Positions 50,474-59,940 of a DNA stretch of 64,000 nucleotides are shown here, one piece after another (within the stretch, counting starts at the first letter, position 1; each line of letters begins with the position of its first letter). This stretch comes from Saprospiraceae bacterium UBA1994 (GTDB taxonomy: Bacteria; Bacteroidota; Bacteroidia; Chitinophagales; Saprospiraceae), in contig DDCY01000029.1 in NCBI GenBank assembly GCA_002335865.1, forward strand, positions 409,547-473,546, written 5' to 3'. The notes beneath the pieces are model-generated. The model was not told where the DNA came from and searched no databases. It worked only from the letters and a program-made list of their open reading frames with translations. The position numbers and the translations under genes were made by a program.

Positions 50474-52939
50474 ATGAAGAGAAGCAAAATGATATTCTTG
50501 ATGTGTACAATGGTGTTCAGCCTTTGTCAGTTGGCGATGAGTCAATCAAACCCTACATTGGTAAGGGATAGAATAGTGAAAACTGGTGGTACGTCTACTC
50601 AATATGAATTTTCTGTAGAGTCTATTGCAATACCTACTTTTGCTTATAATGAAGATTATAGTAACATCACTAGCTTTAGTCCTATTGACCTAAGTGGTTC
50701 ACCTTATACTTTCAAAGCTTTTATTACAGCGAATTTTATAGGTACCGCTACTTTTGCAATGGAATGGTACGCATCCTCTAATAATTTTCCTTTTATCGAA
50801 CCTAGAGTTACTTTTTACGAGATTGAGGTAGTTGAATCTATTTTGGATGCTAAAGTTGACGTAGTTACAATTGATAATAGTATTACTTCAGTTGAAATCT
50901 ACCCTTTAGCTAATGATTTTGGAGAATTCGCACCGCTTACTCTATTTGATGTTTCTCAGGTAATGTATGGAAGTGCTGAGGTCACTGATTCCAATACGAT
51001 AATATATTCAGTTGCTGATTCAAATATGGACTATTTAATGTATACCATTACTGACAGCATTGGCGAATCAGCTTCTGGTAAAATAGTAATTAATATTCTT
51101 GAGGATGACCCCGTATCAGTCGATACGTTGAGTTACACTATTACTGATTTGCAGTCCCAGTTGATAGTATTACCATTTGGAGATTTAGAAGAAATTCAGA
51201 ATCCTACTCAGGGAGTTTTGGACTCTATTAGTGATTATTCATATCTTTATATACCTGATTTAGGGGCTTCAGGAATCGATACTGTGGTCTTTCATAATGT
51301 TGCTGGGAGCAATAGAGTTGCCCTAATAGAAGTTTATGATGTTTCTTTGGAGCCGAGTTATGCTGTAAACGATTCTTATTTTGCTGCCGAAGCTTCTATT
51401 GTTAATATCTTTCCTCTAGAAAACGACATTAAGGATACTTATCCTATCATTGATATTTCAAGTGAGTTAGACTATGTCTCTCCAGGAGTATATAGCTACA
51501 TGCCAGATATTGACTTCAGTGGACTCAAGATTTTTGAGTATACTATAGATTACGGATTTGGAACATCGACCGCTAATATTTATGTAAGTATAGGAAACTA
51601 TGAACCACAATCAACATTTGCATATAGTTTTGTTACACCTCAGGATCGACCTTTGGTGATCAAATATGAAATACCTTTAGAAGGATATGAATTTGTGGCA
51701 AATACATTCTTCACTGATCATGGTTTTGTAGAAACCTATGGTGAAAATGACAACGTAACAATAGGATGTGATGATGTAAATGGAGAAGCATTCTTTATAT
51801 ACTACCCTGGATCTAACTATGTTGGATTTGATGATTTTGAAGTAGAATACTGCATTAATGAAGTATGTGTAAATTATGAAGTCGAGATAGAGGTTGTTTC
51901 AGTAGACAGTTACGAATGCTTCTGTGTTAATGATTGTGTTTGGGAAGGAGATACCGATGGAAATGGAAAAGTGAATGTATCTGATATACTTCCAATAGGA
52001 AGACATATGGGTATTTCTGGCTCTCCTAGAGAAAGTTTATATGATTTTTGGTCTGCTGAAGACACTGATAATTGGACTTATGATCAGCCTAGTGGTAAGA
52101 ATATAAAGCATGCTGATGCTAATGGCGATGGTATTGTTACAGTTGTAGATACAAACTCTATAAGTGATTACTACAATCAATTAAGCAATTTTGTGCCGGA
52201 TGAAGTGCTAGATGTTAAAGACTATCCATTCTACTTAATTCCACAAAGCACAGAAGTGGATTCTGGAGAATTATTGGTCTTAGATATAGTATTGGGAAGT
52301 GAAGATTTTCCAGTAAAAGATTTGCACGGTCTTGCATTTTCCGTTCAAGTAGGTGGCGGATTTGCAGATAGTGCTAGTCTGTATATTGATTTATACGAAG
52401 ATAGTTGGTTGACTAATCTTGGGCCTTCTATACAAATGTCAAAAAAACCTGCAGACGGACTAATTGAGGCTGCATTAACTAGAACAGATGGATTGCCTTC
52501 AAGCGGATATGGTATTATTGGCCAGTTAGGATTTATTGTAGAAGATGAAGCTCAAGGTATTAAAGATGATGATGGAGAGCGTTATTTTGGTATTAGACTA
52601 AGAGGGGCGATTGGTGAGACGGCTGCAGGAAGTAGTTATTATATGCCTGAGGCTGCAGTAAGAATACAGTATGTAAACGAAGGAGTTAAAGACGAAAAGC
52701 TGTTCCCAATTGATATGCTTGTAAGTCCTAATCCAACAAGTGACATTCTTAGAATAGATCTACCTAATGTAAACGAAGAGATTAGAAATCTATATTTAAC
52801 CGATATTACTGGAAAATCTATTTTAGTGAACAAATCTAATTCTATAATAAACTTAGGTTCGCTACCTATGGGAATGTACATCTTGTCAGTGGAGAGTAAT
52901 ATGAACACTTATAATCAGAAAGTACAAGTAGTTAGATAG
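50474..52939 (+). CDS. T9SS type A secreted protein with Ig-like domains and dockerin-type Ca loops
   Basis: I start at ATG 50474 (821 aa) because it gives a signal peptide (MKRSKMIFLMCTMVFSL, cleavage near AMS-Q); a GTG/ATG start up to 27 codons earlier adds no signal. The body holds several Ig/cadherin-like strands with AxNDSYFAAE and PLANDF/PLENDI (Big_9-like) turns. A dockerin-like pair of EF loops follows (DTDGNGKVNVSDILPIGRHMG near 51950 and DANGDGIVTVVDTNSISDYYNQ near 52120), then a cohesin-like beta domain (about 52200-52680). The end is a Por-secretion tail (about 52720-52936: SPNPTSDILRIDL, LYLTDITGKSI, LPMGMYILSV), the type A T9SS signal. Exported and probably surface-bound; the binding partner is unknown. 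Confidence 0.9.
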   Translation: MKRSKMIFLMCTMVFSLCQLAMSQSNPTLVRDRIVKTGGTSTQYEFSVESIAIPTFAYNEDYSNITSFSPIDLSGSPYTFKAFITANFIGTATFAMEWYASSNNFPFIEPRVTFYEIEVVESILDAKVDVVTIDNSITSVEIYPLANDFGEFAPLTLFDVSQVMYGSAEVTDSNTIIYSVADSNMDYLMYTITDSIGESASGKIVINILEDDPVSVDTLSYTITDLQSQLIVLPFGDLEEIQNPTQGVLDSISDYSYLYIPDLGASGIDTVVFHNVAGSNRVALIEVYDVSLEPSYAVNDSYFAAEASIVNIFPLENDIKDTYPIIDISSELDYVSPGVYSYMPDIDFSGLKIFEYTIDYGFGTSTANIYVSIGNYEPQSTFAYSFVTPQDRPLVIKYEIPLEGYEFVANTFFTDHGFVETYGENDNVTIGCDDVNGEAFFIYYPGSNYVGFDDFEVEYCINEVCVNYEVEIEVVSVDSYECFCVNDCVWEGDTDGNGKVNVSDILPIGRHMGISGSPRESLYDFWSAEDTDNWTYDQPSGKNIKHADANGDGIVTVVDTNSISDYYNQLSNFVPDEVLDVKDYPFYLIPQSTEVDSGELLVLDIVLGSEDFPVKDLHGLAFSVQVGGGFADSASLYIDLYEDSWLTNLGPSIQMSKKPADGLIEAALTRTDGLPSSGYGIIGQLGFIVEDEAQGIKDDDGERYFGIRLRGAIGETAAGSSYYMPEAAVRIQYVNEGVKDEKLFPIDMLVSPNPTSDILRIDLPNVNEEIRNLYLTDITGKSILVNKSNSIINLGSLPMGMYILSVESNMNTYNQKVQVVR

Positions 52940-53343
52940 AGATTGACTCTTTTATTTTGACTCAGTTTATAAACGTTATTATACCTTCTTGATATTCTTC
53001 AGAAGATAACAAGCATTAAGGATATTTTATTCAGTATTAGATTATATTTATACATGTAGATTTTAATCGATTTGTGCCTTGATAGTTTTTAGGTTCTGTA
53101 AGAACAACAAGAATGAATTAGTTTCGTAGGGTATAACAGGTGCGCGAATTCTCTTGAGGTGATCAAGAGAGTATATGTAACGCGTTTCAAAATACACTTC
53201 GTAAAACTACGCTTAACACTAAATACTTAGCAAGTTACCGCTAGTGGTTGTTGTTGTCAGCAAAATTGAAACGAAATTTGCAAAAAAAGAGACTATTCCT
53301 TAATAGTGACTATCTATTGGTAAACTTACCGAGTAGAAAAATT
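52940..53343. other. 404-bp convergent non-coding gap with a hairpin
   Basis: No credible gene. A perfect hairpin CTCTTGA-GGTGA-TCAAGAG occupies 53151-53169 without a T tract. No clear terminator for either flanking gene. Confidence 0.5.
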
Positions 53344-54057
53344 CTATAACCTATTTTTATTTATTACTTTCAGTAATTCCTCACGGTAGTTCTTACCAAT
53401 AGGGATATGTTTGACTTGTGATTTTTCTTTGAGTTCAATCATATTACCTACTATGGCATCAATCGCACCTATGTTCACTATATATGATCTGTGTATTCTT
53501 TTGAATATGTGATCTGGAAGTTTTGCTTCTAAACTCTTCATCGTATGGAGTGTAATGACACGTCCTTCTTTCTGTCGTATAATTACATAGTCTTTAAGTC
53601 CCTCGATATAAAGTATATCGTCGAAGTTTACTTTAATCAGTTTTTTATCAGCTTTTACGAAAATAAAATTTTCTTTCTTCTTCTCAGGAGCGGACGTTTC
53701 GCCTACTTGCATATCGATGACTTTATTGACAGCTTTCATAAATCTTTCGAGAGGAATCGGCTTCATCAGATAGTCAATTGCATTTAACTCAAAGCCTTCA
53801 ACAGCATAGTATGGATGTGCAGTAGTGAATATAAAATTTGGTTTAACAGATAATGTTTTTAAAAAATCAATTCCTGTCAATTGTGGCATATTGATGTCAA
53901 GAAACATAAGATCTACATTATGCTCCTTGAGTACCTCTCTTGCCTCTAACGCGTTCTCACATCTTGCAACGAGCTCTAGTTCTGGTAATTGAGCTATGTA
54001 AGTTTCTAATACATCTAATGCTAACGGTTCGTCATCTACTATGATTGCTTTGATCAT
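53344..54057 (-). CDS. LytTR-family response regulator
   Basis: The 237-aa protein has an N-terminal receiver domain with the acidic pair Asp8/Asp9, phospho-acceptor Asp54 in LMFLDINMP, Thr in FTTAH and the conserved Lys (MKP). A C-terminal LytTR DNA-binding domain follows (residues about 140-237): IFVKADKKLIKVNFDDILYIEGLKDYV, FKRIHRSYIVNIG and IPIGKNYRE. LytTR regulators bind short direct repeats and often control surface or secreted functions. It is 28 bp after the histidine kinase gene, the pair forming one operon. Confidence 0.94.
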   Translation of the reverse strand: MIKAIIVDDEPLALDVLETYIAQLPELELVARCENALEAREVLKEHNVDLMFLDINMPQLTGIDFLKTLSVKPNFIFTTAHPYYAVEGFELNAIDYLMKPIPLERFMKAVNKVIDMQVGETSAPEKKKENFIFVKADKKLIKVNFDDILYIEGLKDYVIIRQKEGRVITLHTMKSLEAKLPDHIFKRIHRSYIVNIGAIDAIVGNMIELKEKSQVKHIPIGKNYREELLKVINKNRL

Positions 54058-54085
54058 ATGATTGTGATTTTGTTGTTCTATAATG

Positions 54086-55144
54086 TTAATGTACTAATGT
54101 CAGACCTAGTTCCACTCGATACTCATTAGGGCTATCTTGGATGTCAAGTATGTATTCTTCGGGATATATTAGATTTAATCTTCTGCGAATATTCACAAGT
54201 CCAATACCACCACTTTTAATTTTGTTAGGAGGTGATAGGCGAGTGATCTTGCTGTTCACTATGTTAATTTGAAGATCTTGATCGGAAATCAATATTTCTA
54301 TATTGACATATCCCTCAGATATACTGTCACTTATACCGTGTTTGAAGCTATTTTCTACGAATGGGATAAACATAAGTGGAGCAATCATTTGGCTGCCAAT
54401 CTCACCTTGTACAATTAGGTTAGTTTTAATATTTTTTCCTTGCCTCAATTTCTCAAGTTCTAAATAGTTCTTTAAATAATTTACCTCTTTAGAAAGGGGG
54501 ACTCTTCGTTCATTACATTCATAGAGCATATATCTCATCATTTCAGACAATTTGAGAACAATCTCCGGAGCTAAGTCTGATTTTTTTAATGTAAGAGCAT
54601 ATAGGTTATTCAAGGTGTTGAATAAGAAGTGAGGATTGATTTGCGACTTTAAAAATCTGAGTTCCGATGTCAAAGTTTGTTTTTGTAATTCTTGCTTCTC
54701 ACGTTGACTTCGTAACCATTCTCTAAATATACTGTATATCGAAGAACTCAGTCCAACTAAGAAGGTAGAGAAAAAGATATAAATCTGATTTTTGAGCAAT
54801 GTTGCTTGAGCTTGTGGATCGTTGTTATGTAAAAAAAATATAATCAATGTTTTGATAGGTGTAATTAGTAGCGCTATGACAAATAAATTCAATAAATGAC
54901 CAAATAGATTTTTGTTTTCAACGTACTTAGGAAAAATGTAGACAATATTTAAATATACTATTAGAGCAAAAAATCCAATATTAATTATCTCTTTTTTTAT
55001 GGTAAGAAGCATGTTGCCTTTACTCCCCTCTACTACGGTAAATAAGAGGAACAATATGCTCCAAAAGATAATATGCGTAGCAGATTCCTTTCTGAGGACA
55101 GAAAATATTCTATTCATCATTTTATCATTAACTAAACTCGACAT
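54086..55144 (-). CDS. LytS/YehU-type sensor histidine kinase
   Basis: The 352-aa protein has four membrane helices in the first 140 residues, a short coiled segment (REWLRSQREKQELQKQ), and a His_kinase domain with the phospho-acceptor region LKSQINPHFLFNTLNNLYAL, followed by an HATPase with N box FIPFVENSFKHGISD and G box GGIGLVNIRRRL. There is no extracellular sensor domain, so it probably senses within the membrane. It is cotranscribed with the LytTR regulator. M at codon 8 or 9 is an alternative start. Confidence 0.93.
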   Translation of the reverse strand: MSSLVNDKMMNRIFSVLRKESATHIIFWSILFLLFTVVEGSKGNMLLTIKKEIINIGFFALIVYLNIVYIFPKYVENKNLFGHLLNLFVIALLITPIKTLIIFFLHNNDPQAQATLLKNQIYIFFSTFLVGLSSSIYSIFREWLRSQREKQELQKQTLTSELRFLKSQINPHFLFNTLNNLYALTLKKSDLAPEIVLKLSEMMRYMLYECNERRVPLSKEVNYLKNYLELEKLRQGKNIKTNLIVQGEIGSQMIAPLMFIPFVENSFKHGISDSISEGYVNIEILISDQDLQINIVNSKITRLSPPNKIKSGGIGLVNIRRRLNLIYPEEYILDIQDSPNEYRVELGLTLVH

Positions 55145-55478
55145 ATAGATTTTTTATACTAAAATAGGTTAATCATAAACGTTCAAGACAAATAGTTTAT
55201 TCCAAGATGTAGATTTTATGAAAATATATACAAATTCTATGAACATACAATGTCTACAGAAGAATTCAGCGAATTACCTAAACTCGATTAAAATCCTGTA
55301 ATACTCGATAAACAAGGTTAATTAAAGAAATACAGTAAAGAATTTACATGCAGATATACAAAAAGTTACATTAATCTCTTCGATTTTGGGGTAATTGAGA
55401 ATATATTGTGAAAATCCAAAACTATGATAATAACAATGGGGTTTATATTTTTGAATATATACAATATAACAATAAACG
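55145..55478. other. Divergent gap between the kinase gene and folE
   Basis: The 334 bp contain no ORF. The folE promoter box lies at its right end; nothing clear is seen for the minus-strand operon. Confidence 0.5.
55446..55453 (+). promoter_or_regulatory. TAnnTTTG promoter -7 box for folE
   Basis: TATTTTTG, exact consensus, 25 bp before ATG 55479. Confidence 0.55.
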
Positions 55479-56075
55479 ATGGCTTACAAGAAAATAGAGG
55501 AGTACGACGAAAAAACTACTAAGGATATACACGAGAGATATGCCGATATACTGGATTTCGTAGGTGAAGACAAGGAAAGAGAGGGTTTACTCAAAACTCC
55601 TGAGAGAGCATCCAAGGCAATGCAGTTTCTTACTTCTGGGTATGATCTGGATGCGGAAGAGATACTTAAGGGTGCTATTTTTAAGGAAGATTATAGTGAA
55701 ATGGTACTAGTGAAGGATATCGAGCTATATTCTTTATGTGAACATCATATGTTACCATTCTTTGGTAAAGCGCATATCGCTTATATACCTAATGGACATA
55801 TCGTTGGATTGTCTAAGATCCCTCGTATAGTTGATGTATTCGCTAGAAGGCTGCAAGTACAAGAGCGTCTTACACATCAAATTCTAGATGCTATCCAAAA
55901 AACTTTAAATCCACTCGGTGCAGCCATAGTTATAGAGGCAAGCCATATGTGTATGATGATGAGGGGCGTACAGAAGCAGAATAGCATGACTACAACTTCA
56001 GCATTTACAGGACAGTTTCTTAATGCTGAAACTCGTGCTGAATTCCTATCTTTGATACCATCAAGAAGTAGATAG
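55479..56075 (+). CDS. folE: GTP cyclohydrolase I
   Basis: FolE converts GTP to dihydroneopterin triphosphate, the first step of tetrahydrofolate synthesis. At 198 aa it is typical. Zinc ligands are visible in LCEHHMLPFFG (Cys and His) and HMCMMMRGV (Cys); GHIVGLSKIPRIVD, RRLQVQERLT and TTTSAFTGQF complete the family pattern. The downstream fhs links to the same folate pool. It is followed by fabD after 88 bp. Confidence 0.96.
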   Translation: MAYKKIEEYDEKTTKDIHERYADILDFVGEDKEREGLLKTPERASKAMQFLTSGYDLDAEEILKGAIFKEDYSEMVLVKDIELYSLCEHHMLPFFGKAHIAYIPNGHIVGLSKIPRIVDVFARRLQVQERLTHQILDAIQKTLNPLGAAIVIEASHMCMMMRGVQKQNSMTTTSAFTGQFLNAETRAEFLSLIPSRSR

Positions 56076-56163
56076 AAACAAACGCTATTTCTTGGTATTG
56101 ATTAGCACTACAGTGGATTAGTGGCTATCGGTGTTTATATTTACTAATACTAACAATACAGAT

Positions 56164-57042
56164 ATGATATTTTACGTATTTCCTGGTCAGGGAGCGCAAT
56201 TTGAAGGCATGGGACTCAAGATGTACGAGAACTCAGCTATTGCTAAAGAATATTTCCATAAAGCGAATGAAATCTTAGGTTTTGACATTTCAGAAATCAT
56301 GTTTAGAGGATCTGCTGAGGACCTTAGGCAAACTAAGGTTACTCAACCTGCACTGTTTTTGCATGCAGTAATCAAAGTGAAGATGGAAGGTGATAATTTT
56401 CACCCTGATGCAGTTGCTGGACATTCGCTAGGTGAATTTTCAGCATTGGTAGCGGCTAGGGCAATGTCATTTGAAGATGGACTAAAGTTAGTGTCAGCTA
56501 GAGCAGTTGCCATGCAAAAGGCATGTGATATAGAGCCAGGAACAATGGCTGCCATTCTTGGACTGCAGGATGATAAAGTTGAGAGAATATGTTCAGATAT
56601 AGACGATATAGTAGTTGCGGCGAATTATAACTGTCCTGGACAATTAGTAATATCAGGAAGTAAAGTAGGAGTTGAAAAGGCTATAGAAGTAGCTAATGAA
56701 GCTGGAGCTAGAAGAGCATTGTTACTGCCAGTTGGTGGTGCATTTCATAGCCCCCTTATGTCACCGGCTAAAGAAGAGCTAGAGACAGCGATAAAAAATA
56801 CACATATAGAAAGCCCTATCTGTCCAATCTATCAAAATGTTACGGCAGCGGCTACACAAGATAAAGTTCTAATCAAGATCAATTTGAGTGCCCAGTTGAC
56901 GGGTCCAGTAAAATGGACGCAGACTATGCATAATATGATCGCAGATGGAATGACCAAATATGTAGAAGTAGGCGGCAATGGAAAAGTTTTGACAGGATTA
57001 ATTCGAAAGATTGATAGGAAATTTGAAACTGAAGCGTTGTAA
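56164..57042 (+). CDS. fabD: Malonyl-CoA:ACP transacylase
   Basis: FabD loads malonyl groups on acyl carrier protein for fatty-acid elongation. I use ATG 56164 (292 aa), where the family core begins (MIFYVFPGQGAQ); the GTG at 56131 would add 11 residues and overlaps a near-consensus promoter (TATATTTA, about 56137). Active-site Ser88 lies in GHSLGEFSAL, His195 in GGAFHSPLM, and the Gln in FPGQGAQ is present. No other fab gene is adjacent, unlike in many genomes. Confidence 0.94.
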   Translation: MIFYVFPGQGAQFEGMGLKMYENSAIAKEYFHKANEILGFDISEIMFRGSAEDLRQTKVTQPALFLHAVIKVKMEGDNFHPDAVAGHSLGEFSALVAARAMSFEDGLKLVSARAVAMQKACDIEPGTMAAILGLQDDKVERICSDIDDIVVAANYNCPGQLVISGSKVGVEKAIEVANEAGARRALLLPVGGAFHSPLMSPAKEELETAIKNTHIESPICPIYQNVTAAATQDKVLIKINLSAQLTGPVKWTQTMHNMIADGMTKYVEVGGNGKVLTGLIRKIDRKFETEAL

Positions 57043-57146
57043 TCAAGACGTTGTCGATCTTTTACTCTTGGCTTTATTTATATTAAAGTCATGTTTAATA
57101 AAGTTAAGAATAACGTTTAAATTGTCAAGTAAAAAAGAATACAAAA

Positions 57147-57722
57147 TTGAATAGCAAACAATATAGAGAACACGAACTTGTAGGTAAAGTGTTGACGGCG
57201 GAACCTTATATGTATGACTCTACGTTTAAGCGTGCGGTTGTGACTATATGTGATTACAAACCAAATGATGGAGCAATTGGTTTTATTCTAAACAAACCTA
57301 TAAAGATGCAAATAGCAGAATTGGTGGCTGACTTTCCGGAATTTGAAGCGCATGTAAGTTATGGAGGCCCAGTGGCTACGGATACAATTCATTTTGTTCA
57401 CAACGTTGGTGAACTTATCGATAATAGTATCAAGGTGATGCCTGGATTATATTGGGGAGGTGATTTCAATAAATTAAAATTTCTTATTCGATCTGAAATA
57501 GTTATTCCTGAGAATGTTAGATTTTTTGTAGGCTATTCTGGATGGGAACCAGATCAACTCAATGGTGAGTTAGATGCAGAGTCATGGATCATCAGTGAGA
57601 TGGATCCGAATTATGCATTTAATAATAGAAAAAATAAAAATCTTTGGCGTGATGTACTAACTCTCAAAGGAGATTCATATTCTGTAATCGCTCAGATGCC
57701 TGAGAGAAACAGTAACAACTAG
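57147..57722 (+). CDS. yqgE: YqgE/AlgH family protein
   Basis: This 191-aa UPF0301 protein has the family signature: GKVLTAEPYMYDSTFKRAVV, GAIGFILNKP, SYGGPVATDTIHFVHN and the RFFVGYSGWEPDQLNGEL segment near the end. The role is not established; a regulatory function was proposed for AlgH of Pseudomonas. The start is TTG 57147: the core begins at residue 12, an in-frame stop lies at 57111 and no ATG lies between. It is 9 bp upstream of the ABC-F gene. Confidence 0.92.
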   Translation: MNSKQYREHELVGKVLTAEPYMYDSTFKRAVVTICDYKPNDGAIGFILNKPIKMQIAELVADFPEFEAHVSYGGPVATDTIHFVHNVGELIDNSIKVMPGLYWGGDFNKLKFLIRSEIVIPENVRFFVGYSGWEPDQLNGELDAESWIISEMDPNYAFNNRKNKNLWRDVLTLKGDSYSVIAQMPERNSNN

Positions 57723-57731
57723 TATTTATAC

Positions 57732-59651
57732 ATGTATTATTTTAAGAACATAAGTCTTCAATTTGGAGACAGAGTCCTACTTGACAAAATCAATTTTATG
57801 ATCGGCAAGAAGGAGCGATTAGGTCTCATTGGTCGAAACGGAGCGGGGAAATCCACCTTACTCAAAATTATATCTGGCAATATGTCCCCAGATAATGGAG
57901 GAATGGAGTTTCCTAATGATACGAGTATCGGATATCTTAAGCAAGAGTTTGAAATGAATGAAGATCATGGTATCCTTCATGAGGCTATGACATGCTTTGA
58001 AAAGGCACATGAGATTCAAGAACAATTCAATTTGATCAATGAAAAAGTGGCTTCTGCTACTGAGTATGAGTCTCAAGAATATGCCAACCTACTTTCAGAT
58101 TTTGCAGATGTAAGTGCGATGTTAGAGCATTATAATCTAACAGAACTAGAAACTAATGCAATTAAGATTTTAGTTGGACTAGGTTTTAAAAAAGACCAAA
58201 TGCATAACCAAGTATCTACCCTAAGTGGAGGATGGAAGATGCGTATAGAATTGGCTAAGCTTTTACTACAAGAACATGATATATTGTTACTCGATGAGCC
58301 GACTAACCACTTGGATATAGAATCTATTATATGGTTAGAAAAGTATTTACAGAATTATCCTAAGATTGTTATACTGATAAGCCACGATACTGAGTTTCTT
58401 AATAATGTGACGAATCGTATTATAGAAGTAGAGTTAGGTAAATTGTACGATTATAAAGGCACATATTATAATTATATAGAGCATAAAAAACTCGATAGAG
58501 AAATACAACAAAACTCTTTTGAAAACCAACAAAAGGTGATCGCTGAAAAGGAAAGAACCATTACGCGATTTATGGCTAAGGCCACGAAAACTAAGATGGC
58601 TCAGTCGATGCAAAAGTCATTAGATAAAATGGATCGTATTGAAGTTGTAGATGGAGATAATCGTAAAATGAATATCAGTTTTGCAGAGGTGCCAAGATCA
58701 GGAGTAGAGATTGTGGTTTCTAAAAGGCTAAGCAAAGCATACGGTGATAATCTAGTACTTGATAAGGTAGACTTAAAGATCGAAAGGGGAGAAAGGGTTG
58801 CTTTTGTCGGTCAGAATGGTCAAGGAAAGACTACACTAGCGAAAATGATAGTTGGTGAACTAGTAAAGTCGAGTGGTGAGCTTAAACTTGGACATAATGT
58901 GCAGATATCATATTATGCTCAGAATCAATCTGATTCATTAGAGACAAATAAGACGATACTGAAGACGATGGAAGATAAGGCACCTGCTACATTGAGGTCT
59001 TCTGTGAGAAATATATTAGGATCATTTATGTTTACTGGTGAAGATGTAGAGAAGAAAGTTTCTGTACTCTCTGGAGGAGAACGAGCACGATTAGCGATGG
59101 CACTTTTGATGATGCATCCGTGTAATTTATTAGTTCTGGATGAGCCTACTAATCACCTCGATATCATAAGTAAAGATATCCTCAAGAAAGCTTTGGATAA
59201 GTATGAAGGTGCGCTTATAGTAGTTTCGCATGATAGGTCTTTTCTAAAAGGTATGACAGAAAAAGTAATCGAATTTAGAGATAGTGAATTGTATGAACAC
59301 TTAGGAGATATAGAATATTTCTTAGGTAGACGTGAGATGGATAATATGAGAGATGTAGAACTTTCAAAGCCTAAAAACACAAAAGTAGCTGGAATAGTAG
59401 CTCCTATTGTGGATATAAAGCCAGAGATAGATCATGAAGAACTCAAAAAGTTAAAACGTCAACTACAATATGTCGAGCGTGATATTAATAAGTTGGAAGA
59501 GAAGATTGCTGCTATAAATATCAAATTAGCTGATCCTGTGACGTATGCTAGTGATGATTTTGTACCTCTTCAAAAAGATCATGCATTACTAAAATCTGAC
59601 CTAGACAAGAAGATGGAAGAATGGGAATTAGTGGCCGAAAAGATAGGATAG
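57732..59651 (+). CDS. ABC-F family ATPase
   Basis: This 639-aa soluble protein has two ABC ATPase domains and no membrane segment, as in ABC-F translation factors (Uup/YbiT/EttA group). Domain 1: Walker A GRNGAGKST, signature LSGGWKMR, Walker B LLLDEPTNHLD. A linker of about 80 residues with a coiled, basic stretch (TRFMAKATKTKMAQSMQ) matches the P-site tRNA interaction motif. Domain 2: GQNGQGKTT, LSGGERAR, LVLDEPTNHLD. A C-terminal coiled coil (about 560-639) resembles Uup. It acts on the ribosome by family knowledge; which subfamily is uncertain. Confidence 0.93.
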   Translation: MYYFKNISLQFGDRVLLDKINFMIGKKERLGLIGRNGAGKSTLLKIISGNMSPDNGGMEFPNDTSIGYLKQEFEMNEDHGILHEAMTCFEKAHEIQEQFNLINEKVASATEYESQEYANLLSDFADVSAMLEHYNLTELETNAIKILVGLGFKKDQMHNQVSTLSGGWKMRIELAKLLLQEHDILLLDEPTNHLDIESIIWLEKYLQNYPKIVILISHDTEFLNNVTNRIIEVELGKLYDYKGTYYNYIEHKKLDREIQQNSFENQQKVIAEKERTITRFMAKATKTKMAQSMQKSLDKMDRIEVVDGDNRKMNISFAEVPRSGVEIVVSKRLSKAYGDNLVLDKVDLKIERGERVAFVGQNGQGKTTLAKMIVGELVKSSGELKLGHNVQISYYAQNQSDSLETNKTILKTMEDKAPATLRSSVRNILGSFMFTGEDVEKKVSVLSGGERARLAMALLMMHPCNLLVLDEPTNHLDIISKDILKKALDKYEGALIVVSHDRSFLKGMTEKVIEFRDSELYEHLGDIEYFLGRREMDNMRDVELSKPKNTKVAGIVAPIVDIKPEIDHEELKKLKRQLQYVERDINKLEEKIAAINIKLADPVTYASDDFVPLQKDHALLKSDLDKKMEEWELVAEKIG

Positions 59652-59940
59652 GATATTGATATCATAGGTTTTCTTTTTTCACTAATAGCGAATCTTTTAT
59701 CTCGCTCACTATTAATACTCTGATTGTTGGTTATTCCAAAGAAGGAATATGCCTTGATTATAATGATCCGATGCGTTTTTTGGAAAGTCACATTACAATC
59801 ATTCAGCGCCTAAGTGCTCCGCGCGTTTGTTCACCTGCCTTTCTAGCTAGTAGAGCGTCAATAATTATAAAGTCTATTCAATGTTTATGTTGTTGGTTTT
59901 CTAATCTATCTTATATTAGATGTAAAATCAAATACAGCAT

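Noticed and set aside
59800..59860. GC-richer patch before fhs considered as a tRNA
   Set aside because: No cloverleaf, anticodon arm or GTTC-type T-loop can be formed.
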